Shown here one piece after another: positions 23,426 through 27,493 of a DNA stretch of 27,493 bases; positions within the stretch are counted from its first letter, which is position 1; each line of letters begins with the position of its first letter. The stretch is from Microcaldota archaeon (lineage in GTDB: Archaea > Micrarchaeota > Micrarchaeia > Micrarchaeales > CABMGC01), in NCBI GenBank assembly GCA_021851985.1, contig JAJZOS010000002.1:1-27493 (forward strand). Direction: 5' to 3'. The position numbers and the translations under genes are program-made. The notes under the pieces are model-generated. The model was given only the letters and a program-made list of their open reading frames with translations. It did no database searches and was not told where the DNA came from.

Positions 23426-24763
23426 TTATTTATAGTTGTATTCTTCTTTCAGGATCTTATATTGGTTAGAGTGGGTGTTGTCAAATAGCCTGTAACACAG
23501 CGTCCCCGCGAGCACATTCGTCACAATCATGCCATCCACATCCGCTCCTTCCACTTTTTTAAGTTCTTCATCAACTACTACTGCATCCCTCTCATTGAAT
23601 ACTGGCAGCAGGAAGAATACGCCTTCTGGCATTTCTATGTCTCCAACAAGCGCAAATTTATTTGTATGTGAGCTCTGAAAGTCGCTTATTATGCTGTTTA
23701 GAATACCTTTTCTATGCTCAGCGAATTTTATGCTGTTTATCTTCTGTAGCATTAGCACATATATGTATTTGATGTTGAGCCCAAGCATGGATATCGTAAC
23801 TCTTTTTATGACTCCAGAATCCCTGAGCTTGTAATATGTATATCTCGCACTGCCGTGCGGGAGGCCGTACTTTTCATCTATCTTTGCAAACTCTTCGCGG
23901 CCATTAGATGCCAATTCCCTCAATACTGCATACTCCCTCATAAGTATGTCTCCTTCTGCTGGCCGTGGCTTCTCTGCGCTTCTCTTCCACACTTTATCCT
24001 TCAATACTTCAAAAAAACCGTCTTTCAACGGCACAAAACAGTAGTCGAGGTAAAAAGGCACTACAAAAAGCCTAAAGTCATATTTGGCAAGTATCCTGCT
24101 CCTGAAGTTGAATAGCTGTGCCTTTATGCCCTGCGACCACGGAATTACGAGATACATGATAATATCGTACTTTCCGTACGTCATCATTACAAGATGAACA
24201 TTGGGCTCTTTTCCAAGCTCCTTCCTTATCTCCGCAAGGCTGGGCTTGTTCCTCTCAAATTTTATGAATACAAGATATGTAAGGAAGCCCAGTTTCTCTA
24301 CATCTACCTCTGCAATATATTTTATCCCGTGCTTGCTCTCGATCTTGGACAGCTGCCTTTCAGCTGCAGTGCTTCCTACGCCTATAAGTTTCCCTATTTC
24401 AGATATCGGCGTCCTTCCATCCATGCTCAGTTTCGAAAGGATCCCTTTCTCATATTTTCCAAAATTTACTGCGCTGGCACCGCTATCCCATTTAATTGCA
24501 TTCACTCCGTGCGCTTTCTTTGACGTTTCAATAAGCGCGGCTTCAAGCTCCGGTCTCCTGGGCACCGACTCCACGAACGTCCCGTCAACAGTTATCTTTC
24601 CTATATACTTGGAAATCTTCTTTACCTTCCTGTTTTCACTGTCCCACCTGCTTGTAGATTCATAGACATAGCATCTTCCGCCTATCAGTTTTATGTCTAT
24701 ATAGTGCTTTCTGTTTTTTCGCAATCCTTCAAGCGTTTTTCGTATGTTTTCCGGCAGTTCCAT
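23426..24763 (-). CDS. Double Lrp/AsnC-like regulator with a transposase-like N-terminus
   Basis: The 445-residue protein has three parts. Residues about 25-60 (GGRCYVYESTSRWDSENRKV, then KKISKYIGKI) match the N-terminal segment of IS1634/IS4-type transposases. Residues 103-150 form an Lrp-type winged helix (EKGILSKLSMDGRTPISEIG, IGVGSTAAERQLSKIE) followed by a RAM-like alpha-beta domain (about 155-245). A second winged helix (276-322) and RAM-like region (330-420) follow. Thus two Lrp units sit in one chain. It likely regulates transcription in response to an amino acid or other small ligand. The ATG is 27 nt from a TATA centre (leaderless) and overlaps a CCATATATGG palindrome, a candidate autoregulatory site. 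Confidence 0.72.
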   Translation of the reverse strand: MELPENIRKTLEGLRKNRKHYIDIKLIGGRCYVYESTSRWDSENRKVKKISKYIGKITVDGTFVESVPRRPELEAALIETSKKAHGVNAIKWDSGASAVNFGKYEKGILSKLSMDGRTPISEIGKLIGVGSTAAERQLSKIESKHGIKYIAEVDVEKLGFLTYLVFIKFERNKPSLAEIRKELGKEPNVHLVMMTYGKYDIIMYLVIPWSQGIKAQLFNFRSRILAKYDFRLFVVPFYLDYCFVPLKDGFFEVLKDKVWKRSAEKPRPAEGDILMREYAVLRELASNGREEFAKIDEKYGLPHGSARYTYYKLRDSGVIKRVTISMLGLNIKYIYVLMLQKINSIKFAEHRKGILNSIISDFQSSHTNKFALVGDIEMPEGVFFLLPVFNERDAVVVDEELKKVEGADVDGMIVTNVLAGTLCYRLFDNTHSNQYKILKEEYNYK

Positions 24764-24769
24764 ATATGG
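24760..24769. promoter_or_regulatory. CCATATATGG palindrome at the Lrp-like start codon
   Basis: This perfect 10-bp palindrome covers the start codon and presumed transcription start of the Lrp-like gene. The core TATATGGTAT recurs at 24851-24860, so both may be sites for the same regulator. Confidence 0.35.
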
Positions 24770-24783
24770 TATATTTAAAATGG

Positions 24784-24796
24784 TAAATATAAAAGG
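24784..24796 (-). promoter_or_regulatory. TATA box of the Lrp-like gene
   Basis: The minus strand reads CCTTTTATATTTA, centred about 27 nt before the ATG at 24763. Confidence 0.5.
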
Positions 24797-24951
24797 ATAT
24801 CCCTATCGGCATGCGGTTTCCGTTTTACGTCTTAAATAAAATGCCTCTTTTATATGGTATAAAATAAATACCTTAAAAACTAGGAATTAAATGAAAAAAG
24901 CCTCAATATGTTAAGGAGAGCACTAGAAAGCGGTTCAAAATGTGGCTATCT

Positions 24952-24967
24952 CCTTTTATATAAAAGG
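24952..24967 (+). promoter_or_regulatory. Perfect 16-bp palindromic TATA element
   Basis: CCTTTTATATAAAAGG is a perfect palindrome. In the divergent intergenic region it could drive a small RNA starting near 24985. It resembles the palindromic TATA of pcn (17096-17109). Shape alone does not give direction. Confidence 0.45.
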
Positions 24968-24984
24968 TATGGCGCTACTTACAG

Positions 24985-25066
24985 TATCTTTCACGCTGTT
25001 TTTTTAAACAGACCCAACATACCCAATCCCAAACGGCGCGTGTTTTTGCACGCGCCTACTATTTTT
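24985..25066 (+). ncRNA. Candidate small RNA with two hairpins
   Basis: Between the divergent Lrp-like and nop5 genes there is no ORF. About 25-30 nt after the palindromic TATA come two perfect hairpins: CTGTTT/AAACAG (24996-25001/25006-25011) with a TTTT loop, and GGCGCGTG/CACGCGCC (25035-25042/25049-25056) with a 6-nt loop, followed by TTTTT at 25062-25066. The second is far more GC-rich than its surroundings and ends like a terminator. Since both neighbouring genes point away, it does not terminate them. No C/D or H/ACA box is evident. The remainder of 24764-25141 shows only promoter-like AT boxes. Confidence 0.4.
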
Positions 25067-25141
25067 CAAAGCAATCCTGCGTAAAAAAATGTTTCTGCAT
25101 CAGCTTAAATAAACTTCCTTTCAATATCCTACTGTGATTCC

Positions 25142-26017
25142 TTGAAAGAATCTCCTGAAGAAAAGAGAATGCGCATATTGAATCTCGCCAAGGCAAGCTT
25201 GAGCAATGCCTATTCAGGAGACGAGCATTCTATTATACAAGCAATTCTGTCTTTCAATGAGCTGGATAAAACCAGGAATCTCATACATGAAAAGCTTGAG
25301 GAATGGTATGGCATATTCTTCCCGGAGCTGAAGCTTGCAAACCAGCTTACTTATGCCAGGTTCGTCCAGGAGTTTGGCAAAAACAAGAGGGAGGCAGATG
25401 CGCAGAAACTTGAGGATATGCTTGGCGCAGCTGCAGGCCAGGTAAAGACGCAGATAAGCAATTCCATAGGCAGGGATCCGACAGACGAAGAGTATGAAAT
25501 GCTCAATGGACTCGCGGGGCTTGAGCTTAGCATAGCCGAAATGCAGTCTGGCCTGGACAAATACCTTGAATCATCAACTAAAAGGATAATGCCTAATATT
25601 ACATATCTAATAGACTACAAGGTTGCCGCCGAGCTGCTTGCAAAGGCCGGATCACTTAACAAGCTTGCCTTCCTTCCTGCTGGCACAGTGCAGCTTCTTG
25701 GCGCGGAGAAGGCGCTTTTCAAGCATATCAAGTTCGGTTCAAAGCCTCCCAAATACGGCTCCATATTCAAGTTGCAGCAGATAAGCAGCGCAGAAAGGCA
25801 AGATAGGGGCCGCATTGCAAGGATGTATGCTACAAAGATAGCTATAGCTGCAAGAGCTGATGGCATATCAAAGAATTTTATAGCAGACAAGCTCAAAGAG
25901 CAGCTTGACAAGTCAATAAAACAGATGAGGCCAAGGTCAAAGAAGGCAATAGAGGCGAGAAAAGGCAATTTCTCTGGAAATAGGAGATGGAGGGACAGGG
26001 GATACAGGAAGCGCTGA
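25142..26017 (+). CDS. nop5: Nop5 (C/D box sRNP core protein) lacking the N-terminal domain
   Basis: The 291-residue protein matches archaeal Nop5 from its coiled-coil domain onward. FNELDKTRNLIHEKLEEWYG and FFPEL (38-63) start the coiled coil, PNITYLIDYKVAAELLAKAG begins the Nop domain, and LGAEKALFKHIKFGSKPPKY (186-205) is the RNA- and L7Ae-contacting Nop signature. RIARMYATKIAIAARAD and a short basic tail (RRWRDRGYRKR) follow. Nop5 bridges box C/D guide RNA, L7Ae and fibrillarin for 2'-O-methylation. Usual archaeal Nop5 has about 120 more N-terminal residues that bind fibrillarin; these are absent, and stop codons close the upstream frame. The start appears to be TTG at 25142. Fibrillarin, normally adjacent, is not here. 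Confidence 0.82.
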   Translation: MKESPEEKRMRILNLAKASLSNAYSGDEHSIIQAILSFNELDKTRNLIHEKLEEWYGIFFPELKLANQLTYARFVQEFGKNKREADAQKLEDMLGAAAGQVKTQISNSIGRDPTDEEYEMLNGLAGLELSIAEMQSGLDKYLESSTKRIMPNITYLIDYKVAAELLAKAGSLNKLAFLPAGTVQLLGAEKALFKHIKFGSKPPKYGSIFKLQQISSAERQDRGRIARMYATKIAIAARADGISKNFIADKLKEQLDKSIKQMRPRSKKAIEARKGNFSGNRRWRDRGYRKR

Positions 26018-26054
26018 ACTCTGATTTGAAGAAGGCATATTTTCGCAGAAAACC

Positions 26055-26064
26055 AATATATAGC
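26055..26064 (+). promoter_or_regulatory. TATA box of the second zincin gene
   Basis: AATATATAGC is centred 26 nt before the ATG at 26085, so the transcript should be leaderless and separate from nop5. Confidence 0.5.
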
Positions 26065-26084
26065 ATAAAACAGGAAGTTTTTCC

Positions 26085-27026
26085 ATGGAAAAGAGCATCC
26101 AAGCCAATATCGCATATGCAAATACCAAGTCGCACAAGCATGCAGCCGCAGTAATCATAAAATCGGTGTTATCGGCGAGGCATAAAGTACTGGTTGCTGC
26201 AGCAAGGGGCATTCGCAGGGACAAGCATGAATATGAAAAGCAGATTGCAGAGCAGGCAGCAGATGCAGCAATTTCAATAATAAATGACATAACCGGCAAT
26301 CCCATACCCGTGCCAAAAGTCAACATGGACCTCAGGCGAAGAAAAGCCAGGAAGTGCAGAGGATATTTCTTGCCGTATATCCCTGATAGCGTATACATTA
26401 CCAAAAATCAGTTTGATGTTTCGGATCTTGTGTTTACGGCAATACACGAAGCAGTGCATTATGCAAGGAAAGACATCTTAAATTACAGATCAAATTTCGA
26501 TCAGGTATCTGCACCGCAATCTTCAGCGGCTGCGGTGGAAGAGGGAATATCCAATTTTGTAGCAAATTACGTGATTTTAGGCGATTATTCGGCCATATGC
26601 GGAAAGATTCTACTTTCAGACCATTACGACCACAATTCACTTGAAAATGCCATACTGCTTTACGATGCAATCAAGGCGGACAATAATAAAAAACCAAAAC
26701 ACGTTTTTTCAGGCAAAACGTTCAAATTTTTAACAAGACATAATTACTACGATTCTGGATCCGCAATGACCACATTATTACTGGTATCAAACAATTTTGA
26801 TATAGATGCAATGGTCAAATACTTTCTAACTACCTCCAATTTATCAATATCAGCGCATTTAAGCGAAACGGTATTGCATGATTCAAAAAATGAGATAAGG
26901 TCAAAGCTAGAAAATATCCGCTTGCTAAAGAACATATGCGATGCAGAGGCGGACTCAAGATTTGAGAGGAACGCAATCCATGCAGACCGGATACGGTCAC
27001 TTAACGTTCTGTACAGAAAGACGTAA
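26085..27026 (+). CDS. Putative zincin metallopeptidase (HEAVH, peptidase MA-like)
   Basis: The 313-residue protein has HEAVH (H121, E122, H125), then VEEGISNFVANYVI with E153 as probable third zinc ligand, and YDSGSAMTTLLLVSNNFDID followed by AMVKYFL. This order (HExxH, EG, then a G-containing helix and a second helix) is that of peptidase MA-type gluzincins. The first 90 residues are a basic, Ala-rich helical extension absent from the relative at 36-701. No signal peptide is visible, so it is probably cytosolic, unless the basic N-terminus binds nucleic acid. Substrate unknown. Catalytic residues are seen; activity is inferred. It starts leaderless, 67 bp after nop5. Confidence 0.64.
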   Translation: MEKSIQANIAYANTKSHKHAAAVIIKSVLSARHKVLVAAARGIRRDKHEYEKQIAEQAADAAISIINDITGNPIPVPKVNMDLRRRKARKCRGYFLPYIPDSVYITKNQFDVSDLVFTAIHEAVHYARKDILNYRSNFDQVSAPQSSAAAVEEGISNFVANYVILGDYSAICGKILLSDHYDHNSLENAILLYDAIKADNNKKPKHVFSGKTFKFLTRHNYYDSGSAMTTLLLVSNNFDIDAMVKYFLTTSNLSISAHLSETVLHDSKNEIRSKLENIRLLKNICDAEADSRFERNAIHADRIRSLNVLYRKT

Positions 27027-27055
27027 ATATCATTTAATGCATAATAGATATTTGA

Positions 27056-27112
27056 GGAACTTGGAAGGTTCCGGCATACCGCGCGAAACGTATGGTTTGT
27101 TTCCTGAGCGGT
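27056..27112 (+). other. Hairpin cluster upstream of the TnpB remnant
   Basis: GGAAC/GTTCC (27056-27060/27068-27072) forms one hairpin. ACCGC/GCGGT (27078-27082/27108-27112) encloses GAAAC/GTTTC (27085-27089/27099-27103) as a second, interrupted one. Such structures could be an IS200/IS605-type end or omega-RNA remnant, or an unrelated RNA. Orientation relative to TnpB is not settled. Confidence 0.35.
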
Positions 27113-27218
27113 ACTAAAATGGTCAAAAAGCGCAAGCAAGGTCCTCTCTGCAGCTGGCGAATCCAAATTGGAATCCAAATGCCATATCCTGTGGTGATGT
27201 CGCTTCCACGCAGTTTAA

Positions 27219-27493
27219 GATGGTGAGCGGGACAGCTCAAAGATTCTCGGCACAGATGTAGGTATAAAGAACATAGTCTATTGCTCCGATGGGCATTCAA
27301 TATTCAACAAGAATCATACGAAATACTACGACAGAAAGATTGCACAGATACAGACACTTCAATCTAAATGCTCAAAAGGTTCAAGGAGATACAGCCATCT
27401 CAGAAATGTGATGAACCGATTGTATGGCGAGAAGTCAAGGAAGACAAGGGATTTCTTGCATAAGGTATCGCATACCTTATTCCATAAAGAGTT
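27219..27493 (+). pseudogene. TnpB (IS200/IS605 OrfB) fragment, 5'-truncated and cut by the window end
   Basis: The frame from 27219 reads KILGTDVGIKNIVYCSDG, with the first RuvC-type catalytic Asp in GTDVG. A charged helical stretch follows (KYYDRKIAQIQTLQSKCSKG, RRYSHLRNVMNRLYGEK) and then TRDFLHKVSHTLFHKE, all typical of the middle of TnpB, the RNA-guided nuclease of IS200/IS605 elements. A stop at 27216-27218 and the end of the zincin gene at 27026 leave no room for the 170-190 residues normally before this Asp. It is therefore an N-terminally deleted or frameshifted copy. Whether the rest is intact lies beyond the window. Confidence 0.78.

Noticed and set aside
23375..23440. tRNA-Thr-like anticodon arm (GCAGG-CTTGTAA-TCCGC)
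   Set aside because: There is no T-arm (GGTTC motif) and no acceptor stem, and it runs into the 3' end of the Lrp-like gene.

Overview
The window is archaeal chromosome. Its informational genes are of archaeal type: a PCNA sliding clamp, the RNase P protein Rpp21/Rnp4, Nop5, Trm1 tRNA dimethyltransferase, the alpha2-type glycyl-tRNA synthetase with zinc ribbons, D-aminoacyl-tRNA deacylase DtdA, an Nre DNA-repair protein and a PAC2 proteasome-assembly chaperone. Promoters are TATA boxes. Many genes that head a transcript appear leaderless, with the TATA centre about 26-27 nt before the start codon, while internal operon genes often carry Shine-Dalgarno motifs. Dense packing, several convergent gene overlaps, a shortened Nop5, a tandem-motif basic micro-protein and a tRNA with an enlarged D-loop suggest a small-genome DPANN lineage, perhaps Micrarchaeota-like. 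That placement is inference; there is no rRNA here to test it.

Layout. 1-2100: a zincin-like protein, a small duplicated-motif protein divergent from a PAC2 chaperone, then tRNA-Leu(TAA). 2181-7285: a large HerA/VirB4-like ATPase converging on an Nre repair protein, which is divergent from a Nudix hydrolase overlapping an M24 (Xaa-Pro) peptidase, then tRNA-Pro(CGG). 7286-8656: an island-like stretch beside that tRNA, with one orphan CDS of unlike codon use, two 24-bp GTAA...TTAC repeats and a small ORF broken by an in-frame TAG. 8657-13340: a phosphoribosyltransferase, then a minus-strand operon of PadR-type regulator, DrrA-like ATPase, ABC-2 permease and exported COG1361-like protein, probably a self-regulated efflux or surface-export unit. 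13373-18569: a two-CxxC protein, carbamate kinase, trm1-DUF357, pcn, a GNAT acetyltransferase and dtdA. 18556-21133: a heavily glycosylatable membrane-anchored surface protein and a DJ-1-like protein lacking its catalytic Cys. 21126-23259: an operon glyS - Rieske ferredoxin - rnp4. 23426-27493: a double Lrp-like regulator with a transposase-like N-terminus, a hairpin-rich divergent intergenic region that may encode a small RNA, a Nop5 lacking the fibrillarin-binding domain, a second zincin, and a 5'-truncated TnpB remnant preceded by hairpins.

Two themes link the genes. Translation and RNA processing (two tRNAs, Trm1, GlyRS, DtdA, Rpp21, Nop5) dominate the core. DNA maintenance (PCNA, Nre, HerA-like ATPase) is present but scattered. 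The most unusual items are the Nop5 without N-terminal domain beside a structured intergenic region, the D-loop insert in tRNA-Leu, the three-part Lrp-like regulator, the related HExxH proteins at both ends of the window and the 7.3-8.65 kb island. All calls are from reading the sequence; no database search was possible.
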